Positions 9,725 through 20,456 of a stretch of DNA of 64,000 nucleotides are shown one piece after another; within the stretch, counting starts at the first letter, position 1; the number at the start of each line of letters is the position of its first letter. A program made the position numbers and the translations under genes. The DNA is from Atlantibacter subterraneus. GTDB lineage: Bacteria > Pseudomonadota > Gammaproteobacteria > Enterobacterales > Enterobacteriaceae. The stretch is from NCBI RefSeq assembly GCF_007570865.1, contig NZ_VLPS01000001.1:186001-250000 (forward strand). Reading direction: 5' to 3'. A model generated the notes under the pieces. That model had not been told where the DNA came from. It was given only the letters and a program-made list of their open reading frames with translations, and searched no databases.

Positions 9725-10720
9725 ATGAAACAAACCGTTTATACCGCCAGCCCGGAAAGCCAGCAGATCCACGTCTGGCGTCTTAACCCAACGGGCGAGC
9801 TCACGCTGTTGCAGGTGGTCGATGTGCCAGGCCAGGTGCAGCCGATGGTCATCAGCCCGGATAAGCGTTACCTCTACGTTGGCGTGCGCCCGGAATTTCG
9901 CGTCATCGCCTACCGCATCTCCCCGGACGAGGGCACATTAAACTTTGAGGCGGAAGCGGCGCTGCCCGGTAGCCCGACTCATATTTCCACCGATCATCAC
10001 GGCAAATTCCTGTTCAGCGGCTCTTACGGCGCAGGCTGCGTCAGCGTGACGCCGCTTAACGACGGCATCCCCGGCGAAGTGGTTGACGTGGTGGAAGGGC
10101 TGGATGGCTGCCACTCGGCGAACATCTCCCCGGATAACCGCACCCTGCTGGTGCCCGCCCTGAAGCAGGATCGCATCTGCCTGTTTACCGTGAGCGATGA
10201 CGGCAACCTGATCGCGCAAACCCCGCCGGAGCTCAATACCGTCGAAGGCGCAGGTCCGCGCCATATGGCGTTCCACCCGAACCATCAGTTTGCCTACAGC
10301 GTGAACGAGCTGAATGGCACCGTGGACGTCTGGGCGCTGCAGTCGCCGAACGGCAAAATTGAATGCATCCAGACGCTGGACATTATGCCGCCGGACTTTG
10401 CCGACACCCGTTGGGCGGCAGATATTCATATCACCCCGGATGGCCGCCACCTGTATACCTGCGATCGTACCGCCAGCATTGTGACGGTGTTCAGCGTCTC
10501 CGAAGACGGCAGCGTGCTGGCGGTGGAAGGGTACCACCCGACCGAAACCCAGCCGCGCGGTTTTAATATCGATCATAGCGGTAAATACCTGATCGCCGCC
10601 GGGCAGAAGTCGCACCATATTTCTGTGCATGCGATTGAAGGCGCTCAGGGGCTGCTGCGTGATGTCGGGCGCTATGCCGTGGGTCAGGGCCCGATGTGGG
10701 TGGTGATCGACGCGCGTTAA
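9725..10720 (+). CDS. pgl: 6-phosphogluconolactonase (lactonase type)
   Basis: Hydrolyses 6-phosphogluconolactone in the pentose phosphate pathway. The start at 9725 gives 331 residues ([12 protein letters not shown]), as in E. coli, and a strong AGGAAAGGAG lies upstream; an earlier in-frame start at 9707 would overlap it. The sequence is a seven-bladed beta-propeller with repeating strands of the type [16 protein letters not shown] and [16 protein letters not shown]. It is monocistronic. In E. coli ybhD and ybhHIJ follow; here ybhC follows directly. Confidence 0.96.
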   Translation: MKQTVYTASPESQQIHVWRLNPTGELTLLQVVDVPGQVQPMVISPDKRYLYVGVRPEFRVIAYRISPDEGTLNFEAEAALPGSPTHISTDHHGKFLFSGSYGAGCVSVTPLNDGIPGEVVDVVEGLDGCHSANISPDNRTLLVPALKQDRICLFTVSDDGNLIAQTPPELNTVEGAGPRHMAFHPNHQFAYSVNELNGTVDVWALQSPNGKIECIQTLDIMPPDFADTRWAADIHITPDGRHLYTCDRTASIVTVFSVSEDGSVLAVEGYHPTETQPRGFNIDHSGKYLIAAGQKSHHISVHAIEGAQGLLRDVGRYAVGQGPMWVVIDAR

Positions 10721-10726
10721 GGGCGA

Positions 10727-10759
10727 AAAAAAAGCGGACAGGCCTGAGGCGTGTCCGCT
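10727..10759 (-). terminator. ybhC terminator
   Basis: AGCGGACA and TGTCCGCT form an 8-bp stem. On the minus strand the stem is followed by a run of eight T, so it suits ybhC. It lies back to back with the pgl terminator. Confidence 0.75.
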
Positions 10760-10767
10760 CAATAATC

Positions 10768-10794
10768 AGGCGCATTTTTCATGCGCCTTTTTTA
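10768..10794 (+). terminator. pgl terminator
   Basis: AGGCGCA and TGCGCCT pair around a T-rich loop and are followed by TTTTTTA on the plus strand, ending just before the ybhC stop codon. Confidence 0.75.
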
Positions 10795-12102
10795 TTACTG
10801 TTTCGGCTCGGCAACCACCTGGCTACCCAGACCGCGGTTATTGAACTCCCACATGCGGTTGAAGTTGTTGTCGTTCAACTCGCGCTGCAGTTTGTCATCC
10901 GCCATGGTGCCGGTATTGCCCGCGAACGGACGTTTGGAACCCAGCGCATCGCCCCACGGCCTGGCTTTGTTAAAGCCTTCGTTAATCACGCTGTCGCGGA
11001 TAACCACCTGACCGTTGGCGGTCTGGTTAGCGGTATAGCCGTTTTCAGACGCTTCGATATCCCACGCGCGGCCCAACTGCGCTACGCCGTCGCCGTTCGC
11101 CACAAAGCGGCTGTTGGTCGCCAGGAAGCCGTACCAGATGTTCGGCTGAGTCGCCGGGGCAAACACGTAGCCTTCCTGCTGGGTACGGGAATTCACCACC
11201 CGGAACTCGGTGTTGTCAAACACCACCGCGCCGCGACCAGCAACCAGATCCACGTCGCCTTCCACATAGCTGTTAGTTACCAGCGTGCGGGTCTGACGGT
11301 TGTTCACGATGCGGTTTTGCAGATCGCTGTTGGTCACGAAGAACGTGTTCTGACGGCCCAGAATGTTCACTTTATCGATCTGAACTTTGTCGCCATCGCT
11401 GCGCAGCGCGACCGCCTGATGATTACCGGCATCCACGCTGTCGCCCAGATTGTTCTCGATGGTCAGATTCTGCAATTGCAGCCCGTTGTTCTGTGACCAC
11501 ACCACGGCGGAACACATCAGGCCGACAGTGGCCTCGCGGCGGTTCTGGCAGTTATCGAACATATACCAGGCCGGTTTGCCCGGCATGTATTTGCCTGACG
11601 GGTTAACCGTATGACGCCAGGTCGCGCGATCCATTTCAGAATCCAGCGCCGCGCCGATTTTCACGTCTGCCGGGTTTTCACCCAGGCCGTACAGCGTCAC
11701 GCTGCCGGAGGCGGCAGGAATATACACGGTGCCTTCATACGTACCCGGCATAATCGCAATGTACTGACGGGTGCTGGTGTGCTTGATAATCGCCGCATCC
11801 ACCGCCGCCTGAATCGAGGTATGGGTCACGCCTGCGGTGCCTGCCGGGCCGACCACAAAGTCAGGCTGGGCGGGAACGGCGATTTTTACCGGTGACCACG
11901 GTGCCGCGTTCGGGTCCATGGCGGAGAAATAGCGTGAGGCGACAAAGTTCTGCGCTTCGTTAGCCGACAGGATCGGGCGCGATGCGGTGCCTGGCGCTGT
12001 TTGCTCGGACGGACGCTGGTCCGGCGGCGTTGAGCTACAGGCGGTCAGTGTCACGCCAACGGCAAAAGCCAGCGCCAGACGGGAAACCGAAAATCTGTTC
12101 AA
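10795..12102 (-). CDS. ybhC: Outer-membrane lipoprotein, pectinesterase-fold YbhC
   Basis: A 435-residue lipoprotein with a signal peptide ending LTACSS, where Cys22 is the lipidated residue. The mature part has the right-handed beta-helix of the carbohydrate esterase 8 family (IQAAVDAAI, then IMPGTYEGTVYIP, with the RQNTFFVTNSD and DLVAGRGAVVFDN segments around the expected Asp pair). E. coli YbhC is described as an outer-membrane lipoprotein of this fold with acyl-CoA thioesterase activity; pectin is not an obvious substrate. It is monocistronic. Confidence 0.9.
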   Translation of the reverse strand: MNRFSVSRLALAFAVGVTLTACSSTPPDQRPSEQTAPGTASRPILSANEAQNFVASRYFSAMDPNAAPWSPVKIAVPAQPDFVVGPAGTAGVTHTSIQAAVDAAIIKHTSTRQYIAIMPGTYEGTVYIPAASGSVTLYGLGENPADVKIGAALDSEMDRATWRHTVNPSGKYMPGKPAWYMFDNCQNRREATVGLMCSAVVWSQNNGLQLQNLTIENNLGDSVDAGNHQAVALRSDGDKVQIDKVNILGRQNTFFVTNSDLQNRIVNNRQTRTLVTNSYVEGDVDLVAGRGAVVFDNTEFRVVNSRTQQEGYVFAPATQPNIWYGFLATNSRFVANGDGVAQLGRAWDIEASENGYTANQTANGQVVIRDSVINEGFNKARPWGDALGSKRPFAGNTGTMADDKLQRELNDNNFNRMWEFNNRGLGSQVVAEPKQ

Positions 12103-12145
12103 GGGATGCTCCTTGCTGTGTCAAAAAGGATGAGTGCTGAAATAG

Positions 12146-12167
12146 CCTGCTTTTTTAACCTAACTTG
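12146..12167. other. Lambda attB-like sequence
   Basis: The 15-bp core GCTTTTTTAACCTAA (12149-12163) differs at two positions from the lambda common core GCTTTTTTATACTAA. The flanks CCT on the left and CTTG on the right match the E. coli attB arms, and AACGGGAAG follows as in E. coli. It also sits in the same place, just upstream of ybhC. I read it as the orthologous attachment site, unoccupied here. Confidence 0.7.
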
Positions 12168-12240
12168 ATCAAAACGGGAAGCTAAAGCGCTAAAAAGTTA
12201 ATTTTATCCGCGCTTTCGTGAACTGTGAATGGCGGGCAGG

Positions 12241-12278
12241 TTGACAAGTCCGACAGGTTGCCAATAAATGTATAGACA
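12241..12278 (+). promoter_or_regulatory. hutIGC promoter and HutC operator
   Basis: TTGACA at 12241-12246 and AATAAA at 12263-12268 form a plausible promoter with a 16-bp spacer. TGTATAGACA at 12269-12278 would lie over the start point. The same ten bases occur, inverted, upstream of hutU (15333-15342), which supports a HutC site at both places. The promoter is inferred. Confidence 0.55.
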
Positions 12279-12298
12279 ACCCATGACAAGCGAACATC

Positions 12299-13540
12299 AT
12301 GACCACAACCCTGCTTCCCGGTGATGTTATCTGGCGTAACGGGCGACTCGCCACGCTCGACCCGGCTATCGATACGCCCTATGGCCTGCTGGAACATCAC
12401 GATCTTATTGTCCGCCACGGCAAGATCCTGGCCGTGACGCCCGCGCTGGCTAACCCCGGGTGTGAAATCATCGACCTGCAGGGGCGGCTGGTGACGCCGG
12501 GGCTGATCGACTGCCATACCCATCTGGTTTACGGCGGCAACCGCGCCCAGGAGTGGGAACAGCGGCTGAACGGCGTGTCCTACCAGCAAATCAGCGCCCA
12601 GGGCGGCGGGATTAACGCCACCGTTAAAGCTACCCGCGCCGCGTCTGCCGTACAGCTGCAGCACATGGCGCAGCAGCGGCTGAACGCGCTAATGCGTGAA
12701 GGGGTGACGACGATTGAGGTGAAATCGGGCTATGGTCTGAATCTGGACGACGAACAGAAAATGCTGCGGGTGGCGCAAAGGCTGGCGCAAACCAATCCGG
12801 TAGAGATCGCCGCAACTTTACTGGCGGCCCACGCCACGCCGTCGGAGTATAAAGGCGATCCTGACGGCTATATCGACTACGTCTGCGACACGATATTGCC
12901 CGCGCTATGGGAGCAAAAATTGTTCGACGCCGTGGATGCGTTTTGCGAAAACGTCGGTTTCAGCGTGGCGCAGACCGAACGGGTGTTCGCCGCGGCCCAG
13001 GCGCTGGGCATCCCGGTGAAAGGGCACGTAGAACAGCTCTCTAATCTGGGCGGGTCGGCGCTGGTGGGGAAATACCACGGCCTGTCCGCCGATCATATTG
13101 AATATCTGGACGAGCAGGGCGTGATGGCGCTGCGACAGGGTGGCAGCGTCGCGGTGCTGCTGCCCGGCGCGTTCTATTTCCTGCGCGAAACCCAGCGTCC
13201 GCCGGTGGATCTGCTGCGCCAGCACAACGTGCCGATAGCGGTCGCCACCGACATCAACCCCGGCACCAGCCCGTTTGCCAGCCTGCATCTGGCGATGAAT
13301 ATGGCCTGCGTGCAGTTTGGCCTGACGCCGGAAGAGGCGTGGGCAGGCGTAACGCGCCATGCCGCGCGGGCGTTAGGTAAACAACACACTCACGGCCAAC
13401 TTGCCGCCGGGTTCGTCGCCGACTTTATCGTCTGGGATGCCGAACAGCCGGTGGAAATGGTCTACGAACCCTGCCGTAATCCGCTGCACTGCCGGGTTTA
13501 TCGCGGCGAAGCCCAATTTTTAGAGGGGAAATCCCTGTGA
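12299..13540 (+). CDS. hutI: Imidazolonepropionase
   Basis: Opens 4-imidazolone-5-propionate to N-formimino-L-glutamate, step three of histidine degradation. The 413-residue protein is an amidohydrolase: the metal-binding [12 protein letters not shown] near residue 67, [10 protein letters not shown], the KGHVEQL histidine near residue 240, [10 protein letters not shown] and the metal aspartate in [11 protein letters not shown]. The chosen ATG has only a weak ribosome-binding site; the conserved region begins within a few residues, so the start is roughly right. Its stop overlaps the hutG start (GTGA). Confidence 0.96.
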   Translation: MTTTLLPGDVIWRNGRLATLDPAIDTPYGLLEHHDLIVRHGKILAVTPALANPGCEIIDLQGRLVTPGLIDCHTHLVYGGNRAQEWEQRLNGVSYQQISAQGGGINATVKATRAASAVQLQHMAQQRLNALMREGVTTIEVKSGYGLNLDDEQKMLRVAQRLAQTNPVEIAATLLAAHATPSEYKGDPDGYIDYVCDTILPALWEQKLFDAVDAFCENVGFSVAQTERVFAAAQALGIPVKGHVEQLSNLGGSALVGKYHGLSADHIEYLDEQGVMALRQGGSVAVLLPGAFYFLRETQRPPVDLLRQHNVPIAVATDINPGTSPFASLHLAMNMACVQFGLTPEEAWAGVTRHAARALGKQHTHGQLAAGFVADFIVWDAEQPVEMVYEPCRNPLHCRVYRGEAQFLEGKSL

Positions 13541-14505
13541 CGCTCTGGCAACCTGCTCGCGCCGCGCTATGGCAGGGGCGCAACGATCTGGCGGAAGCCG
13601 ACAACGCGCTGCGCGTGTTTCAGACCCTCCAACACCGCACGGTATTCGAACCTGAAGCCGAAGGCATCGCGCTGCTGGGCTTCGCCTGCGACGAAGGCGT
13701 GAAGCGCAATCACGGTCGGCCCGGCGCACAAAAGGGGCCGGATACGTTACGCAGCGCGCTGGCGAATATGGCCAGCCATCGCGGCCACGACCGTCTGGTG
13801 GATCTGGGAAATATTCACGCGCAGCCGGACGCGCTGGAAGCCGCGCAGGATGCGCTGAGTGACGCGGTAAAACAGTGCCACCAGGCCGGGATGCGCACCC
13901 TGGTATTTGGCGGCGGCCATGAAACCGCCTTTGGCCACGGGCGCGGCGTACTCGACGCCTGGCCCGACGCGCGCATTGCCATTATCAATATCGACGCCCA
14001 TCTCGATTTACGTCGCGCCGCCCAGGCGACCTCCGGCACACCGTTCCGCCAGCTGGCGCTGCACTGCGAGCAGCAGGGGCGCGAGTTCAATTACACCTGC
14101 ATTGGCGTTAATCCCGCTGCCAATACCCAGGCGCTGCTGGACGAGGCCGCCCGGCTTAACGTCAGCATCATTTGGGATACAGACTGCCAGCGCCCGGAAC
14201 AAACCGCGGCGGCAACCCAGATTGCCGCGCTATTGGCGTGGGCGGATAAAATCTATTTAACCATCGATCTGGACGCGCTGCCGGGCTGGCAGATGCCTGC
14301 AGTATCGGCACCCGCCGGGCTCGGCATTCCGCTGGACAGACTGCTAACCCTGCTGGAACCGCTGTGCCGCAGCCCGAAGCTTCAGGCCGTCGACCTGGTA
14401 GAATTTAACCCGGAATTTGACCGCGACAGTCTTGGCGCGAAGGTGGCGGCGCGGCTGGCGTGGCAAATCGTCCACCAGTGGTCTGATGCGGATAATCACG
14501 GATAA
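13537..14505 (+). CDS. hutG: Formimidoylglutamase
   Basis: Manganese hydrolase of the arginase/ureohydrolase family that cleaves formiminoglutamate to glutamate and formamide, the last step of this hut route. The 322 residues contain the metal ligands in [19 protein letters not shown] and [10 protein letters not shown]. The GTG start at 13537 overlaps the hutI stop and follows GAGGGG. It lies between hutI and hutC in one transcription unit. Confidence 0.96.
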   Translation: MTLWQPARAALWQGRNDLAEADNALRVFQTLQHRTVFEPEAEGIALLGFACDEGVKRNHGRPGAQKGPDTLRSALANMASHRGHDRLVDLGNIHAQPDALEAAQDALSDAVKQCHQAGMRTLVFGGGHETAFGHGRGVLDAWPDARIAIINIDAHLDLRRAAQATSGTPFRQLALHCEQQGREFNYTCIGVNPAANTQALLDEAARLNVSIIWDTDCQRPEQTAAATQIAALLAWADKIYLTIDLDALPGWQMPAVSAPAGLGIPLDRLLTLLEPLCRSPKLQAVDLVEFNPEFDRDSLGAKVAARLAWQIVHQWSDADNHG

Positions 14506-14521
14506 GGAACGCTTACTCACT

Positions 14522-15259
14522 ATGTTTTCATCTCAACCCCGTATGGCTGCGGCGCAGGAACCGGTGCCGTTTTACGAAAAAGTGAAACAGTCCATCAGCA
14601 GCAACATTCATGCCGGTGTCTGGAAGCCCCACGACCGCATTCCCTCCGAAGCGGAGCTGGTGCAGCAGTTCGGTTTTAGCCGCATGACCATCAACCGGGC
14701 GCTGCGCGAGCTTACCGATGAAGGGCTGCTGGTGCGTTTGCAGGGGGTCGGGACCTTTGTCGCCGAGCCGAAAGGCCAGTCGGCGCTGTTTGAAATTCGC
14801 AGCATTGCCGATGAGATCGCCGCGCGTAATCATCGCCACCGCAGCGAGGTATTACTGCTGGAGCGGATTAACGCCGATGCCCGCCAGGCCACGGCGCTGG
14901 GGCTGACGGAAGGCACGCCGGTGTTTCACTCGCTGCTGGTGCATTATGAAAACGACGTGCCGGTGCAAATTGAGGATCGGGTAGTGAATACCCACGCGGC
15001 CCCGGACTATCTGGCGCAGGATTTCACCCTCACCACGCCGCATGCCTATCTGTCGCAGGCCGCGCCGCTAACCGAAGGCGAGCATATCGTCGAAGCGGTG
15101 CGCGCCAGCCAGCAGGAGCGCGACTGGCTCAGTATCGATGCCGACGAGCCGTGCCTGCTGATCCGCCGCCGCACCTGGTCGGTCAACCATATTGTCTCCC
15201 ACGCGCGGCTGCTGTTTCCCGGTTCCCGCTACCGCCTGCAAGGGCGATTCATGTCCTGA
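14522..15259 (+). CDS. hutC: Histidine utilisation repressor
   Basis: GntR-family repressor of the hut genes, released by urocanate. Starting at 14522 gives 245 residues beginning MFSSQPRMAAAQEP. A longer frame reaches back into hutG but reads as its shadow. The N-terminal winged helix includes FYEKVKQSISSNIH, PSEAELVQQFGFSRMTINRALRELTDEG and GVGTFVAEPK; the C-terminal half is a UTRA effector domain ending RYRLQGRFMS. The true start could be a few codons away because AAGGA is 13 bases upstream. Confidence 0.92.
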   Translation: MFSSQPRMAAAQEPVPFYEKVKQSISSNIHAGVWKPHDRIPSEAELVQQFGFSRMTINRALRELTDEGLLVRLQGVGTFVAEPKGQSALFEIRSIADEIAARNHRHRSEVLLLERINADARQATALGLTEGTPVFHSLLVHYENDVPVQIEDRVVNTHAAPDYLAQDFTLTTPHAYLSQAAPLTEGEHIVEAVRASQQERDWLSIDADEPCLLIRRRTWSVNHIVSHARLLFPGSRYRLQGRFMS

Positions 15260-15279
15260 TGATGTAACCATTTTGTTAA

Positions 15280-15351
15280 TTATGTGATGGCCTGCACAGG
15301 GTCATCACTCAGGTACGGCTAAATTTTTTAAATGTCTATACAAGTATAGTC
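15280..15351 (+). promoter_or_regulatory. hutUH promoter: CRP-like site and HutC operator
   Basis: TGTGA at 15283-15287 and GCACA at 15294-15298 with six bases between form a one-mismatch CRP site. TGTCTATACA at 15333-15342 is the inverse of the ten-base motif before hutI and fits a HutC operator. TATAGT at 15345-15350 is a possible -10 without a good -35, as expected for an activated promoter. The hut genes of Klebsiella and Salmonella are known to need CRP or NAC; I did not find a clear NAC site. Confidence 0.55.
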
Positions 15352-15386
15352 CTCTACATTCTGTCACCCTGTTTAAGGAGCTGGTC

Positions 15387-17072
15387 ATGCAGCACGATAA
15401 ATACCGCGAAGGCGAAATTCGCGCCCCACGAGGCACCACGTTGAATGCCAAAAGCTGGCTGACTGAAGCCCCGCTGCGCATGTTGATGAACAACCTCGAT
15501 CCTGACGTCGCGGAAAACCCTAACGCGCTGGTGGTGTATGGCGGTATTGGTCGTGCGGCGCGCAACTGGGAATGCTATGACGCCATCATCAAAGCGTTAA
15601 AAGAGCTGGAAGACGATCAGACTCTGCTGGTGCAGTCCGGCAAGCCGGTCGGGGTATTTACCACCCACAGCAACGCGCCGCGCGTGCTGATTGCTAACTC
15701 CAATCTGGTGCCGCGCTGGGCCTCCTGGGAACACTTCAACGAACTCGACGCCAAAGGCCTGGCGATGTACGGGCAGATGACCGCTGGTAGCTGGATCTAC
15801 ATCGGCAGTCAGGGCATCGTGCAGGGCACTTACGAAACCTTTGTGGAAGCCGGTCGCCAGCACTATAACGGCAATTTACAGGGCCGCTGGGTGTTAACCG
15901 CCGGTCTGGGCGGCATGGGCGGCGCGCAGCCGCTGGCCGCTACCCTGGCGGGGGCCTGTTCGCTGACCATTGAATGCCAGCAAAGCCGCATCGATTTCCG
16001 CCTGCGCACCCGCTATGTGGATGAACAGGCCGACTCGCTGGATGACGCCCTGGCGCGTATCAAACGCTACACCGGCGAAGGCAAAGCGGTCTCCATCGCC
16101 CTGTGCGGCAACGCGGCGGAAATTCTGCCGCAGCTGGTAGAACGCGGCGTGCGCCCGGATATGGTCACCGACCAGACCAGCGCCCACGATCCGCTGCGTG
16201 GTTATTTGCCAGCGGGCTGGACGTGGGAGGAGTATCAGCAGGCCGGAACCCACGAGCCGGAGCGCGTCATCAAAGCGGCGAAACAGTCTATGGCGCAGCA
16301 CGTGCAGGCGATGCTGGCGTTCCATCAGAGGGGCGTTCCGACTTTCGATTACGGCAATAACCTGCGCCAGATGGCCAAAGAGAGCGGGGTGGAGAACGCC
16401 TTTGATTTCCCCGGTTTCGTCCCGGCGTTTATTCGCCCGCTGTTCTGTCGCGGCATTGGCCCGTTCCGCTGGGTGGCGCTGTCCGGCGACCCGGAAGATA
16501 TCTACAAAACTGATGCCAAAGTGAAGGAACTGATTACCGACGACGTGCATCTGCACCGCTGGCTGGACATGGCCCGCGAGCGCATCAGCTTCCAGGGCTT
16601 GCCGGCGCGCATCTGCTGGGTCGGGCTGGAATGGCGGCAAAAACTCGGCCTGGCATTTAACGAAATGGTGCGCAGTGGCGAAGTCAGCGCGCCGATTGTG
16701 ATTGGCCGCGACCATCTGGACTCCGGCTCGGTCGCCAGCCCGAACCGGGAAACCGAAGCCATGCGTGACGGCTCCGACGCGGTCTCCGACTGGCCGCTGC
16801 TCAACGCCCTGTTAAACACCGCCAGCGGCGCGACCTGGGTATCGCTGCACCACGGCGGTGGCGTGGGCATGGGCTTTTCGCAACATGCGGGCATGGTGAT
16901 CGTCTGCGACGGCACTGACGAAGCCGCCCAGCGTATCGCCCGCGTGCTGCACAACGACCCGGCCACCGGCGTGATGCGCCATGCCGATGCGGGCTACCCG
17001 AGCGCCATCGACTGCGCGGTGGAGCAGGGGCTGAATTTACCGATGGTTCCGGCAACCCAGGAGAAAAAATAA
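15387..17072 (+). CDS. hutU: Urocanate hydratase
   Basis: NAD-dependent urocanase that hydrates urocanate to imidazolonepropionate. The 561-residue length is typical. Visible landmarks are the N-terminal [20 protein letters not shown], the NAD-binding [18 protein letters not shown] near residue 172, the active-site region [22 protein letters not shown] with its cysteine near residue 410, and [22 protein letters not shown] precedes the ATG. Its stop overlaps the hutH start (TAATG). Confidence 0.97.
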   Translation: MQHDKYREGEIRAPRGTTLNAKSWLTEAPLRMLMNNLDPDVAENPNALVVYGGIGRAARNWECYDAIIKALKELEDDQTLLVQSGKPVGVFTTHSNAPRVLIANSNLVPRWASWEHFNELDAKGLAMYGQMTAGSWIYIGSQGIVQGTYETFVEAGRQHYNGNLQGRWVLTAGLGGMGGAQPLAATLAGACSLTIECQQSRIDFRLRTRYVDEQADSLDDALARIKRYTGEGKAVSIALCGNAAEILPQLVERGVRPDMVTDQTSAHDPLRGYLPAGWTWEEYQQAGTHEPERVIKAAKQSMAQHVQAMLAFHQRGVPTFDYGNNLRQMAKESGVENAFDFPGFVPAFIRPLFCRGIGPFRWVALSGDPEDIYKTDAKVKELITDDVHLHRWLDMARERISFQGLPARICWVGLEWRQKLGLAFNEMVRSGEVSAPIVIGRDHLDSGSVASPNRETEAMRDGSDAVSDWPLLNALLNTASGATWVSLHHGGGVGMGFSQHAGMVIVCDGTDEAAQRIARVLHNDPATGVMRHADAGYPSAIDCAVEQGLNLPMVPATQEKK

Positions 17073-18592
17073 TGCGTACCCTTCGACTGACGCCGGGCCA
17101 ACTGAGCCTGGCGGATCTGCGCCAGATTTACAGCGCGCCACTCAAGCTGGAGCTGGATAACGGCGCGTTTGACGACATCAACCGCAGCGTGCAGTGCGTT
17201 AACGATATTCTTGCCGAAGGCCGCACCGCCTACGGCATCAACACCGGTTTTGGCCTGCTGGCGTCAACGCGCATCGCCAGCGAAGATCTGGAAAATCTCC
17301 AGTGTTCGCTGGTGTTGTCCCATGCGGCGGGCGTCGGCGAGGCGCTGGACGACGCGCTGGTACGCCTGATCATGGTGCTGAAAATCAACAGCCTGGCGCG
17401 CGGCTATTCCGGTATCCGGCTGGAAGTGATTCAGGCGCTGCAGGCGCTGGTCAATGCCGAGGTTTATCCGCGTATCCCGGCCAAAGGCTCGGTAGGTGCC
17501 AGCGGCGATCTGGCCCCGCTGGCGCATATGTCCCTGACGCTGCTGGGCGAAGGGCAGGCGCGCTACCAGGGCGAGTGGCTGCCCGCCGTCGAGGCGCTGT
17601 CCAAAGCCGGACTCACGCCGATCACCCTGGCGGCGAAAGAGGGCCTGGCGTTGCTCAACGGCACCCAGGCATCCACGGCATTTGCGCTGCGCGGCCTGTT
17701 CGAGGCGGAAGAGCTGTTCGCCTCCGCCGTGGTCAGTGGGGCGTTAACCACCGAAGCGGTGCTGGGATCTCGCCGTCCGTTTGATGCCCGGATCCACGCG
17801 GTTCGCGGTCAGAAAGGGCAAATCGACAGCGCGGCGCTGTTCCGCCACGTGCTGACCGACGACAGTGAAATCTCCCAGTCCCATCACAACTGTGAAAAAG
17901 TGCAGGACCCGTACTCGCTGCGCTGCCAGCCGCAGGTGATGGGCGCGTGCCTGACGCAAATGCGCCAGGCGGCGGACGTGCTGCTGGTGGAAGCTAACGC
18001 GGTATCCGATAACCCGCTGGTGTTTGCCGAGCAACAAGAGGTGATTTCCGGCGGCAATTTCCACGCCGAACCGGTGGCGATGGCGGCCGATAACCTGGCG
18101 CTGGCGCTGGCGGAAATCGGCGCGCTGTCCGAGCGGCGCATCGCGCTGATGATGGATAAACATATGTCGCAGCTGCCGCCGTTCCTGGTGAAAAACGGTG
18201 GGGTGAACTCCGGATTTATGATCGCTCAGGTTACCGCAGCGGCGCTGGCCAGCGAAAACAAAGCGCTGGCGCACCCGTCGAGCGTGGACAGCCTGCCGAC
18301 TTCGGCCAACCAGGAAGACCATGTTTCGATGGCCCCCGCCGCCGGGCGTCGGCTGTGGGAGATGGCCAGCAACACCCGTGGCGTGTTAGCGGTGGAGTGG
18401 CTGGCGGCCTGTCAGGGGATAGATTTGCGTGAAGGGCTGAAATCCAGCCCGACTCTGGAAAAGGCGCGCCATATTCTGCGCGATAAAGTGACGTACTACG
18501 CTCAGGATCGCTACTTCGCGCCGGATATCGAGGCGGCAATATCGTTGCTCAGCCAGCGCCGACTGGCGGCATTACTGCCTGATTTCCTGTAA
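17072..18592 (+). CDS. hutH: Histidine ammonia-lyase
   Basis: Removes ammonia from histidine to give urocanate, the entry step of the pathway. The 506-residue protein carries the Ala-Ser-Gly triplet ([12 protein letters not shown], near residue 143) that cyclises to the MIO electrophile. The enzyme's Tyr-bearing loop (GINTGFG) and the [14 protein letters not shown] segment are present. It is translationally coupled to hutU. With no HutD and only HutG as the last enzyme, the pathway ends in glutamate plus formamide. A histidine transporter gene is not part of this cluster. Confidence 0.97.
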   Translation: MRTLRLTPGQLSLADLRQIYSAPLKLELDNGAFDDINRSVQCVNDILAEGRTAYGINTGFGLLASTRIASEDLENLQCSLVLSHAAGVGEALDDALVRLIMVLKINSLARGYSGIRLEVIQALQALVNAEVYPRIPAKGSVGASGDLAPLAHMSLTLLGEGQARYQGEWLPAVEALSKAGLTPITLAAKEGLALLNGTQASTAFALRGLFEAEELFASAVVSGALTTEAVLGSRRPFDARIHAVRGQKGQIDSAALFRHVLTDDSEISQSHHNCEKVQDPYSLRCQPQVMGACLTQMRQAADVLLVEANAVSDNPLVFAEQQEVISGGNFHAEPVAMAADNLALALAEIGALSERRIALMMDKHMSQLPPFLVKNGGVNSGFMIAQVTAAALASENKALAHPSSVDSLPTSANQEDHVSMAPAAGRRLWEMASNTRGVLAVEWLAACQGIDLREGLKSSPTLEKARHILRDKVTYYAQDRYFAPDIEAAISLLSQRRLAALLPDFL

Positions 18593-18597
18593 AACAG

Positions 18598-18621
18598 ACG
18601 GCGGCGCAAGGCCGCCGTTTC
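18598..18621. terminator. hutH/ybhB bidirectional hairpin
   Basis: ACGGCGGC and GCCGCCGT form a perfect 8-bp stem around a short loop between the converging hutH and ybhB stop codons. The T-tracts are short on both strands, so termination may be partial. Confidence 0.6.
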
Positions 18622-18622
18622 A

Positions 18623-19099
18623 CTACACGTAAATCGCGGTCAGCGAGGCGCTACCCAGGCTGTGGAAATGCACGTTAAAGCCTACCATTGCGCCGCTGGC
18701 CTCTTCGTCCACATCGATATGCTCCACATCCAGCGCATACACCGTAAAGATATAGCGGTGGGATTCGCCCTTCGGCGGGGCCGCGCCGCCGTAGCCTGTC
18801 TTGCCGAAATCAGTACGGGTCTGTACCGCGCCTTCCGGCAACGCCGCCTGGCCTGAACCCGACCCCTGCGGCAGCACCCGCGTATCCGCCGGTAAATTCG
18901 CCACCACCCAGTGCCACCAGCCGGAACCGGTTGGCGCGTCGGGATCGTAGCAGGTTACGACAAAACTTTTGGTGCCCGGCGGCACCTCGTCCCAGGCGAG
19001 ATGCGGGGAGATATTATCGCCTTCGTATCCCATGCCGTTAAACACATGGCGGAGCGGGAGTTTTTCGCCGTCCGTTATGTCCCGACTGAATAATTTCAT
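18623..19099 (-). CDS. ybhB: PEBP-family protein YbhB
   Basis: Cytoplasmic phosphatidylethanolamine-binding protein/Raf-kinase-inhibitor-like protein of 158 residues, as in E. coli. The family anion pocket is seen as YDPDAPTGSGWWHWVVANLP near residues 51-70 and GGAAPPKGESHRYIFTVYALD. No signal peptide. Its function is unknown; E. coli YbhB belongs to the same structural family. In E. coli it adjoins ybhC across the lambda attachment region; here the hut genes separate them. Confidence 0.92.
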   Translation of the reverse strand: MKLFSRDITDGEKLPLRHVFNGMGYEGDNISPHLAWDEVPPGTKSFVVTCYDPDAPTGSGWWHWVVANLPADTRVLPQGSGSGQAALPEGAVQTRTDFGKTGYGGAAPPKGESHRYIFTVYALDVEHIDVDEEASGAMVGFNVHFHSLGSASLTAIYV

Positions 19100-19163
19100 A
19101 GGCGCTCCTTAAGCAGTTTTGAATGAATTTCACTTCACGAAGTGTAGTGCATTCGGCCTGGGA

Positions 19164-20453
19164 TCAGCGAAACAGCGCAGGGTCGTTTATGGCCTTCGCC
19201 ACGGTGGCGGTTAACCGGCTCAGCTGTTCGGCGGAAATCACATACGGCGGCATCAGGTAAATCAGCCGGCCAAACGGCCTGATCCACACCCCATGTTCGA
19301 CAAAGAATTTCTGGAGCCGCGCCATATCGACGGGGGTGTGGGTCTCCACCACGCCAATTGCGCCCAGTACCCGCACGTCCGCCACCTGCGGCGATTCCCG
19401 GCAGGGGGCCAGTTCGGTGTTTAGCTGTTTTTCAATCGCAGCGACCTGTTCGCGCCATGCGCCGGTTTCCAGAATTGCCAGGCTTTCCGTCGCTACCGCA
19501 CAGGCCAGCGGATTGCCCATAAACGTCGGGCCGTGCATAAAGCAGCCCGCTGCGCCGTCGCTGATGGTATTCGCGACGTGGCGGGTGGCCAGCGTGGCGG
19601 AAAGTGTCATGGTGCCGCCGGTAATGGCTTTGCCGAGGCATAAAATATCCGGCGTGATGCCCGCATGTTCGCAGGCGAACAGCTTGCCGCTGCGGCCAAA
19701 GCCGGTGGCAATCTCATCGGCAATCAGCAGGATGCCTTCGCGGTCGCACATCTTGCGGATGCGCCGCAGCCACTCTGGATGGTAAAAGCGCATCCCGCCC
19801 GCGCCCTGAACGATCGGCTCAAGAATAACGGCGGCGATATCGTGGCGGTGGGCCGCCATCAGCCGGGCGAACGGCGCGATATCCCGCTCGTCGAATTCCC
19901 CATCAAAACGGCTGGCCGGAGCCGGAGCGAACAGGTTTTCCGGCAGGTAGCCTTTCCACAAGCTGTGCATTGAATTATCGGGATCGCACACCGACATCGC
20001 GCCAAACGTGTCGCCATGGTAGCCGTGACGGAAGGTCAGAAACCGCTGGCGCGACTCGCCTCTGGCGTGCCAGTACTGCAACGCCATTTTCATCGCCACT
20101 TCCACCGCTACCGAACCGGAATCCGCCAGAAACACGCACTCCAGCGCGGCGGGCGTCATCGCGACCAGCTTGCGGCACAGCGCAATGGCGGAAGGATGTG
20201 TGATGCCGCCGAACATCACGTGGGACATCTGGTCAATCTGGTTTTTCATCGCCGCGTTAAGGCGCGGATGGTTATAGCCGTGGATCGCCGCCCACCAGGA
20301 TGACATGCCGTCCACCAGCCGCTCGCCGCTTGCCAGCTCCAGCTCGCATCCTTCGGCCCGCACCACCGGATACACCGGCAGCGGCTGGGTCATCGAGGTA
20401 TACGGATGCCAGATATGCTGTTGGTCAAAGGCGATGTCCTGTTGCGTTATCAT
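19164..20453 (-). CDS. bioA: Adenosylmethionine-8-amino-7-oxononanoate aminotransferase
   Basis: PLP enzyme that converts KAPA to DAPA with S-adenosylmethionine as amino donor in biotin synthesis. The 429 residues include WHPYTSM at the substrate site, [16 protein letters not shown], the PLP aspartate in [13 protein letters not shown] and the Schiff-base lysine in [21 protein letters not shown] near residue 274. The ATG lies only 3 bases from the BirA operator and no ribosome-binding site is apparent. It is transcribed divergently from bioBFCD. Confidence 0.96.
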   Translation of the reverse strand: MITQQDIAFDQQHIWHPYTSMTQPLPVYPVVRAEGCELELASGERLVDGMSSWWAAIHGYNHPRLNAAMKNQIDQMSHVMFGGITHPSAIALCRKLVAMTPAALECVFLADSGSVAVEVAMKMALQYWHARGESRQRFLTFRHGYHGDTFGAMSVCDPDNSMHSLWKGYLPENLFAPAPASRFDGEFDERDIAPFARLMAAHRHDIAAVILEPIVQGAGGMRFYHPEWLRRIRKMCDREGILLIADEIATGFGRSGKLFACEHAGITPDILCLGKAITGGTMTLSATLATRHVANTISDGAAGCFMHGPTFMGNPLACAVATESLAILETGAWREQVAAIEKQLNTELAPCRESPQVADVRVLGAIGVVETHTPVDMARLQKFFVEHGVWIRPFGRLIYLMPPYVISAEQLSRLTATVAKAINDPALFR

Positions 20454-20456
20454 GAC

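Noticed and set aside
9938-10762. Open frame of 274 codons on the minus strand
   Set aside because: Antisense to pgl and starts inside the ybhC/pgl terminator hairpin; no family match seen.
15894-16715. Open frame of 273 codons on the minus strand
   Set aside because: Antisense to hutU. The peptide is low in complexity with many His and Gln, typical of a reverse-frame artefact.
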